From positions 31,436,612 through 31,500,611 of the forward strand of contig NC_037091.1 in NCBI RefSeq assembly GCF_002994745.2: a stretch of DNA of 64,000 bases, given 5' to 3'. The DNA is from Rosa chinensis. Lineage: Eukaryota; Streptophyta; Magnoliopsida; Rosales; Rosaceae. Within the stretch, counting starts at the first letter, position 1. Every line of letters begins with the position of its first letter. The position numbers and the translations under genes are program-made. A model generated the notes under the pieces. The model did not search any database. It was given only the letters and a program-made list of their open reading frames with translations, and was not told where the DNA came from. Positions 35,866 to 45,809 of this stretch are shown here, piece after piece.

Positions 35866-36704
35866 GGGAGAGGATCATTTCCTACCCTCCTTATCTGCCT
35901 AAGCTTTGAGTGATAAAGTAACACGTGTATAAAGTCAAATCAACGGCTGATATTGATTTGCCCATGTCTCTATTCGCGACCAAGTACTGAAGCTTCAGAG
36001 TTTTCAGAGTTTAGCCTAAAACAACCCAAGTATTCCTGCTTCGTCTTCTTCATCAAGCTCAAAACCCAAGCTTTTTTTAACCCCTCCACACAAATGAATC
36101 ATCTTCATCTAAAATCATGGCCATTCTTGCCTTTGCTTTTCTTTCTTCTTATATTTAGTGTTTTTAATCGTTGTTTATTTTGACTGAACGAGAATTTAAC
36201 ATAGCCTCCATTGCTCTGAAATTTAGTGAGAGAAGGAGAATTTAACAGAGCCAGAGAGAAAGAGAGAGTGGCAACCAAAAGCTTCAGTGGTAGCAGTTGC
36301 AAATCTGAGAGTGAGAGCTTTCTCTCTAGCTGTTTCCTTGCTCTGAAAACCTCCACCGATTAACTAGCCCTCTGCTTTTCTCTCTCTTATCATTCCTTTC
36401 TTCTCCTCTTAATCAATCAACATGAACCCATCTTTGGAGACCAAAGGTTGATGGAATTGAAGACTTCAAGCAATAAAAAAAGAGAAACAGGATCTGGAAA
36501 ATGGCAAAGAAGAAACAGGAGAGATAGAGAGGGAGGGCGGGGCCCGTGACTTGTTTTTTGCCTCAACAAAAGTGATTAAAAAAAAAGATAAATAAGTAAA
36601 TATTTACGAAAATCAATATCAACCGTTAGATTAGCCTTTATACACATGTCGTTTTGTCATTTAAAGGTTAGGCAGATAAAGAGGTTAGGAGAGGATCCTC
36701 TTCC
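35866..36704. mobile_element. 839-bp TIR element with 8-bp flanking duplication
   Basis: Ends are inverted copies of about 105 bp: the left runs gggagaggatcatttcc ... ggctgatattgattt, and the right runs aaatcaatatcaacc ... gaggatcctcttcc. attttacc flanks both sides (35858-35865 and 36705-36712); a ninth position differs. It may be Mutator-like or hAT by duplication size; the long TIRs favour Mutator-like. The interior carries a short open frame that could be captured sequence (next entry). It starts only 25 bp beyond the copia element's 3' end. Confidence 0.8.
36093..36182 (+). other. Possible captured signal-peptide exon
   Basis: A 29-codon frame, MNHLHLKSWPFLPLLF followed by more Leu/Ile/Phe, has the charge-then-hydrophobic pattern of a secretory signal, then stops. 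The surrounding CT-rich, UTR-like sequence fits a captured first exon. No homologue recognised; such patterns also arise by chance. Confidence 0.25.
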
Positions 36705-36712
36705 ATTTTACC

Positions 36713-37190
36713 AGTTTCTTACTACTCTAAGAAATTAAATAACACCGTTGGTATCCCTTATCTGCGTATTCAAAACTTTCTCAGAAAAGAATTAACTTCA
36801 ACATGCCACAAATTCACCTAATGACATCCTGTCTAAATTGTTACTAACAGGGCGGAATCACTGTTGTTCTTAGTGAGGTACATAAAAAATTAAAAGCAGG
36901 ATAAAAGTATAAAGCTGATAAATAAAAACAAATATTTTTTCTGACGGAGTACTGACCACAAGCTTAGAATTTATTTATTCAAGCATAAATACAGACTAAA
37001 TATCTAGAGCCTCACTCTTGGATAAACAACTAAAACCGGTTTAGTTACTCATAACTGATTACAAGTACTTACTTGAAAGAAAAAGCACACCACTTCACAC
37101 AGACTCAAACATGAAGGAAAGAGCTACTACTTTTGCTTTCTTACTCGAAAGAAAATTATTCTGCTCAATTTTCTGATGCCTTAAAAACTT
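36713..37190. other. Intergenic, no gene seen
   Basis: AT-rich sequence up to the G+C-richer block that starts the Harbinger-like element. Confidence 0.45.
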
Positions 37191-37400
37191 ACTCTAAGGC
37201 CTTCTCCAACCCAAGTGTTCAAAGTGCTAAAGGGCCAAAAAATAGCCCATGTGTTCTCCAACCCATGATGTTAAGGGGCAAATGGCCAAGTTTTAGGGGC
37301 AAAGGTGAGGCTAAAGGGCTATTTTTAGCCCTAAGAGGAGCCCTTTGGCCCTTGGGAAAAATTGGATCAGAAGCTTGCTAGCCCACGCGGGTAGTGGAGG
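37191..37400 (+). repeat. Probable 5' terminal region of a PIF/Harbinger-like element
   Basis: Begins (cta)aggccttctccaaccc and repeats the theme at about 37250 (gttctccaaccc), with subterminal repeats of agggc and gccaaa/tttggc type. Sequences of the 'ttctccaaccc' kind are common at Harbinger-type ends. It precedes an ORF1-like gene, which supports the reading. The matching right end was not found before the viral array. Confidence 0.45.
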
Positions 37401-38381
37401 ATGACAACAGCATGACGTCAGCTAGCCGTTGGGTACTTTTATTTTTTTTTATAGCCATTGGTTATATAGCCATTCGTTTGTATAAAAAATAAAAAATAAA
37501 ACTTTTACACTATAAATACATATGACTTCAGCATTCTTTTTCACATCTTCCTTCTACTTCCTCATATATATCTCTCTATTCTAAATCTTTCATTTTCTCT
37601 CTATTCTTAATCTCTCATTTATTTTACTTTTATCGAAAATGGCTAGTTCGTTGAAAAGAAGTGTAAATTGGTTACCGTTGGAAAATGATGCACTCACTGT
37701 TGCTTTCGTGAAAGTATCCCAAAATTTCGTCAATGGTACAAGTCAATCAGAAGATGGTCTTTGGGTCCAAGTCCAACAAAAATTCATGGAGATCCAAGAT
37801 ACTATTTTGGTACAAAGGACGTGGGAGAGTTGCAAATCTCGGTGGCGAAGACACATTTTTCCTCAAATGAACAAATGATATTCTTGCATCAAACGTGCTG
37901 AAAGGAGGAACCAGAGTGGAGGCAATGTTAAGATCAAGTGAGTATTTTTTCAAAGAAAAATTTATTTTAAAATACAATGTGATTTTTTAAAATTTTTATC
38001 ATATTGTTATGTAGATTATATTTAATTGTACTCATAATTTACAACTTACATTTTATAGCAACGCCAAGCCGAAGATTATTTTTGGGACGACAATAGAGGA
38101 AAAAAAATTTAATTTTCTCAATTGTTACAAATTGGCCAAAGAATGTAATTGGACGACTTTTGAAGATACACCACAAGTTATTTACAACATACCAATATCA
38201 CAACAAAATTCTTCATTCTCATTAGATGATGATGTTGAACCTATCATCACAAGTTCTACCCATTCTCCACCAACAACTTCTCCAACTGAAAATCCTAGGC
38301 CAATTGGGCGAAATGCAGCAAGAAGAACACTTACCAAGAGAAAAGAAGCCGAAAGTAACGTTGGAGAAGAAATAGTGGCAC

Positions 38382-41282
38382 TGTCACGCCCCTGATTTTA
38401 CACACATGAAAATCGATATATATAACCCCATAATTATATATGCGTGAACGTCCAGTCATCAATACAAAATACCTGAAATCTTTTTCCCTTAAACTTACAC
38501 ACATATTGATGTCTTGAACCCTCAAAGTTAATATACACTCGCATCCAAAGAGTTATATATTACACAAGCTTACGAATTAAATTGTCAACAACAAGATAAA
38601 ACGTAAATGCTCCTCAGAGCTCACTACAACGGAAGTCCAGATAACGGTAAAGTCACAAAAAAGGCTCCCTACCGTAAAGCTGCAAAGGCGCTACCTCAGC
38701 TTCACCACGATTATCCTAACCTGCAGGATTAACCCCTACACGGTTTGAATGGTGCACCGGGTTGCCACACAACAAACCCGGTAAGCTTTTGCAAGCCCGT
38801 ATGAGTAACTCAAAAACCACACATGCACAACTCGCCTAACGAGGAAACCCATCAACTCGTAAAAAGGAACACACACCATGTTTTCCCAAAACAACACATT
38901 CTTTTCCCAAAAGAAACAATAAAGGTCACACCGTGACCAAATCATATAAATTGAAACTCTGACAATTAAATATGATAAACAAGTCCTACCAGGACATTTA
39001 AAAGAAAGAATCCCCGAAACTCCCTTTTAAAACACATTCTCAAATCAACACAAGTCACCCCGTGACAAAATCATAATAATTGAAACTCTGACAATTAAAT
39101 ATGATAAACAAGTCCTCCCAGGACATTTAAAAGAAAGAATCTCCGAAACTCCCTTTTAAAACACATTCTCAAATCAACACAAGTCACCCCGTGACAAAAT
39201 CATAATAATTGAAACTCTGACAATTAAATATGATAAACAAGTCCTCCCAGGACATTTAAAAGAAAGAATTCCCGAAACTCCCTTTTAAAACACGTACTCA
39301 TGAGCATCAGATAGCTCCCCGCTACCCCCCATGATGTACTATGGCAACAGACTAGAGCTCTAACTGATCGTATCCACAAACCTGGCCAAAGGCGTGAAGT
39401 CCCGATATATATGCCTGAGGTTACTCCCAGCAACCCCAAATCCTCAGACCTCCCAGGTCGTCAGATCAAAACCTTTCAAAATGGTCACTCAAGACCCAAA
39501 AGTTACTCAACTCACACAAAAGGAGATGTCACCCCGTGACCTCCAATCATCAGACCTCCCCGGTCGTCAGATCAAAACTTTAAATCAACCAAAAGGAGAA
39601 ATCACAACCTGTGACTCTCAGATCTTCCAACCCCCGGTCGTTAGATCAAAACATTCAAATCACATCAAAGCAACTCACACCAAATCTTGACACTTTTGAA
39701 AATAATAGAAATTCCCAATTCCCACAAAATGTTTCCCGAAAAGTCAAGCCCCAAAACAATAGAATGAAACCCATCAATACCTATTGCTTCAATTCACTCA
39801 TCAACCCACAAGAATATACATATTCCACATAAATATATATATAAGTGGTCATTCACTCATGAAGGCCACTAATACCAACTATAGTTTGCAGTTAACTAAA
39901 TAACTCTCAAAACAATAAGGTCAACCCGTTCGTGAATGAACTTCGTGAGATTACTCACCTCGAACTCTTGCTGCGTCTTCAATACAGAACCGAACCAAAA
40001 CTATCACCAACAACTCGTCCAAATACTTCGTCAAGTACCTAATCACAATCGTTTTCCACTTAGTAATAATTCACAAACGATTTAAGTCCGAAACCCCTGT
40101 TTTGAACTAAAATCCCCAAAGTGGCGCCAATCGAGGCAAAACCACATCCGAGACCTCCCAAGGTCTCTGGAATACGTCCACGATCGATGTGACCAAACTA
40201 CAAGTCGATCGGACGCTCAAATCCTCACGGATAGAATAAATCGATCGGTATGAAACTGCAAAAATCATAACAATTCCATACGAACTCCAAAATTTGCATA
40301 TTATATATCGAAACGCTCGTATCGACGAGTAGAAGACATATAATACCAGAAACAGTCCCATACATGGCCGGAACAACGCCGGAACGCCTCCACAGGCGGT
40401 GGCGCACCGCCGCCGGCCAAAACTCAATATTTCACAAAACTCCCAACATCAAAGTTCTTCATCTAAGCATGCTTGTGAACATTCATAACTGGCTTGAAGT
40501 CAGAAAACAAGCTTAAGGGATCGAAAACTACCTCACAAGCTGTGAACAGTAATCCCAACTGAGTTGAACCGATTTCCACGTAAATCGATTGAAACAAACA
40601 CCATAGATCGACTCAGACGACCCCCACGAAGCCAAGGAAGGAAACTTGAAGCCGTGCCGTCGCCGGAGCTACGATTTCCGGTCGGGTTCGATTTCCACAA
40701 CCTGTGCTGCCTTGCAGCACCGCCGTGAAAGAGAATCGCTGCTAGAGACCACCACAGAGACGAACGGAGCAAGGAGGCGAACTGATCTGGGCTCGTTTCA
40801 CCGGAAGAGGTCGCCGGAGATGCAAGTTCCGACCGGGTCGGAATACCGGGTTCGGGTCGGGTCGGGTCAGAAGGAAAATTTCATTTCTGAAGGTAGCAGA
40901 CAAGAGAGAAGAGAGAGGAAGTGAGTTTCCGAAAAAGGAAACCAAATGAAAATAGTAAGTTTCCAACTTGGGAAACTTCTATTTATACCAAAATGGAAAT
41001 TCTTTCCAATGGCCATAACTTCCTCATACGAACTCCGATTTCCGCGTTCCACATGTCCACGAACTCGTATCGACGCGCTCTACAACTTTCATGAAGGAAG
41101 TTTTTAGAGAATCCCAACAAATAAAAAGTCAACCTTTGCGCCACCCCTAAAGTCACACTTTCCGAATAGAAATTCGTCCGAAACACTTCCGCTCCATCCA
41201 CGAGCCACGAAACCGTCCAATAAACATAATTTAGATTCCGGAAATTCCTCGGAAAATAATTACGAATTTCCGGAGCATCACA
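38382..41282 (-). mobile_element. Gypsy-type solo LTR, 2.9 kb, in the Harbinger-like gene
   Basis: On the plus strand it begins tgtcacgcccctg and ends ccggagcatcaca. Read on the minus strand, the start tgtgatgctccgg and the end ggggcgtgaca are typical of some plant gypsy LTRs. ggcac is duplicated perfectly at 38377-38381 and 41283-41287. A minus-strand TATA (ggtataaatagaag, near 40980) supports minus orientation. No gag-pol inside, so it is a solo LTR or a very long LTR derivative. Small open frames within it are incidental. Confidence 0.88.
38938..39300. repeat. 129-bp tandem repeats inside the solo LTR
   Basis: Units start at 38938, 39067 and 39196 (third partial). They share aattgaaactctgacaatta, gataaacaagtcct, ccaggacatttaaaag and caagtcaccccgtgac. 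A looser repeat of cagacctccc-ggtcgtcagatc follows at about 39430-39660. Confidence 0.9.
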
Positions 41283-41555
41283 GGCACACCTAAATCAACT
41301 AAGAGAAGATCTTCAGAAATCAAAGGAGAAAAGGCAAGAAGAGATCAACTCAAGGAAGAGAGAAGAGAACGTGATAGGGAAGAAGCTATTTTAGCAATGC
41401 AAACCATCAATTTTACTACTTTGAGTAAAGAGTATTATGCCAGAAAGAAAAGGGAGATAATGGAGAAAATTCGGCGCCGTGAATTGTTTCCGTCATCCTG
41501 TTCGACGTCGAATGAGTACTGCCTGGAATTGCCATTCAATGACTCGGATGAGTAA

Positions 41556-42132
41556 TTAATGTTACCCAAATAAATTGTTATAATCTATTAAAATTTCCTT
41601 GTAACTATTATTTTTTATGAATAAATTTTGCTTGTAACTTTTATTTTTTATAAATAAATTTTTCTTGTCAAGTCTTGTAATGCATCCAAGTCTTATTTTG
41701 TACGTGAAGGCAAAACATGACATAAAGCTGAATATGATTCTTGGAATATCAAGAAAATTTTGTAATGGAATAAAGTGACAAAAGCAGATTTCTTCTTGAC
41801 AAGATTCTGTCACCTTATTTTTTTTGAAAAGCGAAAGATGCTCATCAAACAGGTCACATGTTTTCATCTGTTTCTGAATTGTGACGTAGAATGAAAGATA
41901 TGTCATTTTTCATCCTTGCTATAGTTCGATTTTCTTTTATATCTGTATCTTCATACATTTTATAGTGATTCTTATTTTCAAGTTTTTCAATTCACTGAAA
42001 ATAGTCTATGAATTTTAGTGTCATTGTCATGCAGTACCAGTACAATAACATTTTCCATCTATCAAGAATGAAGTACCATTTAGTGTCACTGTCACTGTCA
42101 TGCAGTACCAGTACTGTATTGTAAAAATTTTT
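41556..42132. other. Spacer before the viral array
   Basis: AT-rich. Shows small direct repeats (ttgtaactattattttttat; tgtcactgtcatgcagtaccagtac occurring twice). No gene, and no right-hand Harbinger end seen. Confidence 0.45.
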
Positions 42133-42417
42133 GGGTTAATGCTCACACATCCCAAATCCATGAGAATACTTCTCATACACTCCAGTGTATTTATTTTCTT
42201 CCTCTTTACACAACTTTTTCTCTATTTTCTTACTATCCACCCATCTTATCGAAAACACTACCATTAGTACCCCTCATTGCATTCTCTAGTCATTTTTCTT
42301 TGCAGTCGTTGTATGTCAGAGTCAGAGTCTGCATATGCATAATAATAATATTATTGTTGTCTCTTTCGTTTAGTTTGCTGTCTATTCCATTATTTATATA
42401 ACAAAAGTTTTAGAAAT

Positions 42418-42738
42418 GTGGTGGGCCTATCAGAGTTTTTATTTGAATATATATACAGAGTTAACAGTCATCCTCTATTACTATTCATAATTTCGATTGT
42501 TGACAGACTTGAGTTGATTGCTATCTGCAAAAACACTAGCAAAGAATTGCAAAAAGAAAGAGAAAAATTGAGAAAATTGAAAGCTTATAGAGAAAGTCTT
42601 AACAGAGAATCTCCCAACTATTGAGATATTATCTATAGACTTCAAACCAGAATCTATAGAGTAGAACAAGATATTGATAATCTCTTATATGTTCTGGAAG
42701 AGGAACAAAAACCTCTTGATTATTTGAGCATTGGTTAG
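42418..42738 (+). pseudogene. Copy 1 leader ORF, coiled-coil protein ending just before the primer site
   Basis: Copies 1 and 2 share a frame rich in Lys, Glu and Leu (SKELQKEREKLRKLK here) that ends 13 nt before the primer-binding site. In copy 1 it is interrupted by TGA at 42622-42624, where copy 2 reads through. The conserved part starts near 42484. The upstream start is uncertain; a splice-acceptor-like sequence (attgttgacag) precedes the conserved part. It resembles the coiled-coil small proteins of caulimovirids in composition only; no function assigned. Confidence 0.5.
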
Positions 42739-42751
42739 ATCCGCACATCAC

Positions 42752-42763
42752 TGGTATCAGAGC
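42752..42763 (+). promoter_or_regulatory. Copy 1 minus-strand primer-binding site (tRNA-Met)
   Basis: tggtatcagagc is complementary to the 3' end of plant initiator tRNA-Met, the reverse transcription primer of caulimovirids. It sits 35 nt before the polyprotein ATG. Confidence 0.9.
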
Positions 42764-42797
42764 TTGTAAAATAGCTCAAAAGAGAACCCCTCCTAAA

Positions 42798-44240
42798 ATG
42801 GGGACAATGTCAGAATTGCTATTAGAGAAACTAAATTCTCTATTAAATTCCTCTGATGAGAAATATCAGAGGCTGTTACTAGAATTATCTAGATGTCAAA
42901 CTCATCTAGAAAAATTATCTGTTATAATCCACCAATTGGAAAGATTGGAAAACAAACAGGATTATATCAAGGAACTTCCAAAAACGGAAGAAGAAAAACT
43001 AACGAGTGTTAGTAGAAAAATCAAAGAACTGCAAAAAACGCTGGATTCTATACTAAAGGACAAGAAAGTGCCTACAGTAAAAAAGAAAACTAATGGATTC
43101 AAACCATTAGAGAAACCAGACACAAATCTTGTTCCAAACATGATTTTTCTGGAACCATCTACTAGTCAGACTAGTATCCAGTATGAAAACTCGGAAAAAA
43201 GAGATATCAAGATGTTAAGCATCTTTGGAAAAAAGAAAAGAGTACAGCTCCTAAATGCTGAAGAATTCGAATTCAACGAAATCGAACAGGAGGTAAAAAA
43301 CTCCTCCATTCCAAAATTAGATTTTAAACAAATCTACAAGGGGGGAAAGTTTGATCTAATGGATAGCCATTATTTTAAACTATTGGAAATTACAACCCCC
43401 GCTACAGCAGGTGGAGAGACTGAACTTTTAATGATCACTCCTTCAGAAGTTGCCAGAGCTCAAGCAAAAAAATATCAATTTATACATATTGGAGCAGTCC
43501 AAGTAGGCATAAATCTGCTTGCTCGAGAAGGCATAAACTGTTCAGTCCTATGTGTTCTACAGGACAACAGATTAACAGACTTTCAAGCTAGTCTGTTGGG
43601 AACACTTGAAGCATCTTTATGCGATCAAGTAGCATATTTCAACTGCTTTCCAAATTTCACCACCAGTTTGAAAGATGCAGCTCACTGTCTACGATTGAGA
43701 ATCAAGACAGATGACATATCCATGAAAGAAGATATGCAAGAACTCGCAATAGTATATAGAATATACTATAAATTGATGAGCACTACAGTAGCCCCCAAGA
43801 CCAAAATAACAAATATTCCGGGTCTTACTACTGATTTCCTCACCAATCAGAAGAACCATTCACAACAGATTCACAAAGTTACTTGGAATGAAGTGACTTT
43901 TCCTCTTGAGTGGAAATTATCCGGTCCAAAAAAGCTACCGGAAAGAGCAAAAGCAAAAATTTATGAAAGCAGAAAAACTGGAGAAATCAGTCTCAATTTT
44001 GACAATCACAGAAAAAGTGATGTCTGTCTTGAGAACCTCAGGGTACACAAGAATCTTCTGAGAAGAAGCTATAGCACTAGAGAAGCTAGTGTTAGTGGTA
44101 CAAAACCCACTATTGAAGAACCAATATCTGAAGAAGAATTGGAAGCTAATCTAAACAGACCAGTCCATATGTTCAAAGCTGAGAGGCTCTATGAACTCTA
44201 TGAAGAAGCAGAATCTTGTAAAGATCCTGAACGATTATAA
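42798..44240 (+). pseudogene. Copy 1 N-terminal coiled coil and movement protein
   Basis: ATG 42798 follows the primer site. Residues 1-120 are helical and charged (LLEKLNSLLNSSDEKYQRLL; probable coiled coil). Residues about 180-350 form the 30K-type movement domain, judging from position and sequence style (LMDSHYFKLLEITTP, IGAVQVGINLLAREGINCSV, LTDFQASLLGTLE). Movement proteins carry the virus through plasmodesmata. The frame ends at TAA 44238-44240, but the same frame continues into the coat-protein region, and copy 2 has no stop here. I therefore read this stop as a mutation in a longer polyprotein. Confidence 0.8.
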
Positions 44241-45809
44241 AAACTAATCGAAGAAATGAAAGAATTCAAAATCAGAAAGACGATAAAAGTCTTTCCTTAT
44301 CAAGATATTGAAATGGAAGAAGGAGAAAGCTCCAGAACTTTCATTAGCAGAGAAAAAGGGAAAACAAAACTCCCACTTCAAAAAGCCCCCACGGGTAAAA
44401 AAGGGGAAAGAAATTCCCGAAGATTTGTCCCAGAGGACAATATGCCCAGAGTTCCTATCACGAACTATGGCATCTGGTTAAATCTAGACAAGAGTCTAGA
44501 CAAAAGAAAAACTATTGACCAATGGGTAGACAGCCTGATGATGGCTTCTGCACTTACCCTTGGAAAATTTGAAGCACCAGATTTGCTAATGTACTATGAA
44601 ACTACTCTTACAGGTGTGGCAAAAAAGTACTATCTGTCTTTCAAAGAAACTGCCAGAGGAAGAGACTGGCTTGAAGAAATCAAAAATTCAAAGTCTCCGT
44701 ATGATTTTGCAGTACCCCTGTACGATCAGTTCTGTGGAGATCTCTCAAATCTGAGTGAAAAAGCCAAAGAAATGGTAAAATCGAATATCTATGCTCTCAA
44801 GACATGTGACATGAGATATTTTGAAGAATACTTGAATGAATTTCAAGAATATTACTGTACAATTGGTGAACTAGAGAATACTGATCTAGTTAATCTATTG
44901 CACAGAAAATTCCCTGAACCATGGAGAACAGCTGTGAGAGAAAGCATAGCTGAAAAACCAATTGAAAGATTTTCAGTTGGAGGAATTGCCGACAGAATCC
45001 GGCAATTACTAAAAGAGCAATGCAAAGCCAATCTTAGAGCTAAGCTGGCCAAGAAACAACTCAAAGGAGTTGAGAATTTCTGTTATGGAATACTGGACAT
45101 GCCAACCAATTGGGGATGTCATGAATCCAAGTTCCACAGAAAAAAGAAAGAAAAATATTACTCTAAAAAATTCAAAAAGAGTAATTAGAGAAAAAATTGG
45201 AAATTCAAGAAAAGTTCCGATTACAAGAAGCAACAAGATGAAGATCCTAAAAAGAAATTCTTCAAGAAAAAGAAGAATACTCATCAGCATAAACAACCAA
45301 GCAAGAAAGCTTGCAGATGTTGGTTATGTAAAGCTGAAGGGCACTATGCCAATGAATGCCTGGAAAAGGGTAAAAGATCTACTAAAGCTCTCTTTGAAGA
45401 ATATGAGCAAATAGTAGAAATAGCAAATATGAAAGGCTACGAACTAGCCTATTCTGATGATGAAGATGACGACAGGTCAGTTTATTCTGCCTGGTCTGAA
45501 GAAACTTCATCTGAGTTTGAGACAGATTCTGAAGTAGAGTACTTCGAATCCAGACAAATGAATGTCCTGAGAATCAAAAACTGGGAAGAAAGCAAGACAG
45601 AATCATTAATGTCTTCTTATCAGGTGAACCCTGGTACATTCGTTTGTGACTACTGCTTATGTCATGAAAAGAATGGTCTCCCTATGTTTTGTGAAGAGTC
45701 AAAAAAGACTTATCACAAAGAATGCTTCATAGTTGAAGCAAGAAGGAAAACCAAGAATGGCATTGTTAGCCAATTTGTTGAACAAGAATATGAAGAATAT
45801 TTCTCTTAA
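44241..45809 (+). pseudogene. Copy 1 coat protein with zinc knuckle, broken
   Basis: Same frame as the movement region. Capsid-type core: NYGIWLNLDKSL, LMMASALTLGKFEAPDLL, YDQFCGDLSNLSEKAKEM, FQEYYCTIGELENTDLV, ending KFPEPW. TAG at 45186-45188 interrupts a Lys-rich tail. The frame resumes with a C-x2-C-x4-H-x4-C zinc knuckle at 45318-45359 (CWLCKAEGHYANEC), then an acidic stretch (YSDDEDDDR). A second Cys cluster (VCDYCLCHEKNG ... FCEESKKTYHKEC) lies at about 45645-45725. TAA at 45807-45809 closes it; the next region continues in the same frame. The knuckle is the expected packaging motif for viral RNA; the second cluster may be another metal-binding site. Confidence 0.8.

Larger units (their letters stand above)
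37639..41555 (+). pseudogene. PIF/Harbinger ORF1-like Myb/NAM-associated protein, split by a solo LTR
   Basis: Related proteins are the Myb/trihelix partner of Harbinger transposases and its many plant relatives; they bind DNA. A TATA (ctataaatac, near 37510) precedes ATG 37639. Exon 1 (37639-37937) encodes a Myb/trihelix-like segment: NWLPLENDALTVAFVKVS, then RTWESCKSRWRRH, with a TGA at 37876-37878 where the frame otherwise continues. An intron (37938-38058, GT...AG) leads to exon 2: FGTTIEEKKFNFLNCYKLAK, then a Pro/Ser/Thr-rich linker with RPIGRNAARR. A 2.9-kb solo LTR cuts exon 2 at 38381. After it (41288-41555) comes a Lys/Glu-rich coiled-coil tail (SKEYYARKKREIMEKIRRRE) ending at TAA 41555. 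The reading phase across the insertion does not match directly. Stop, insertion and phase all indicate a dead gene. Confidence 0.65.
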
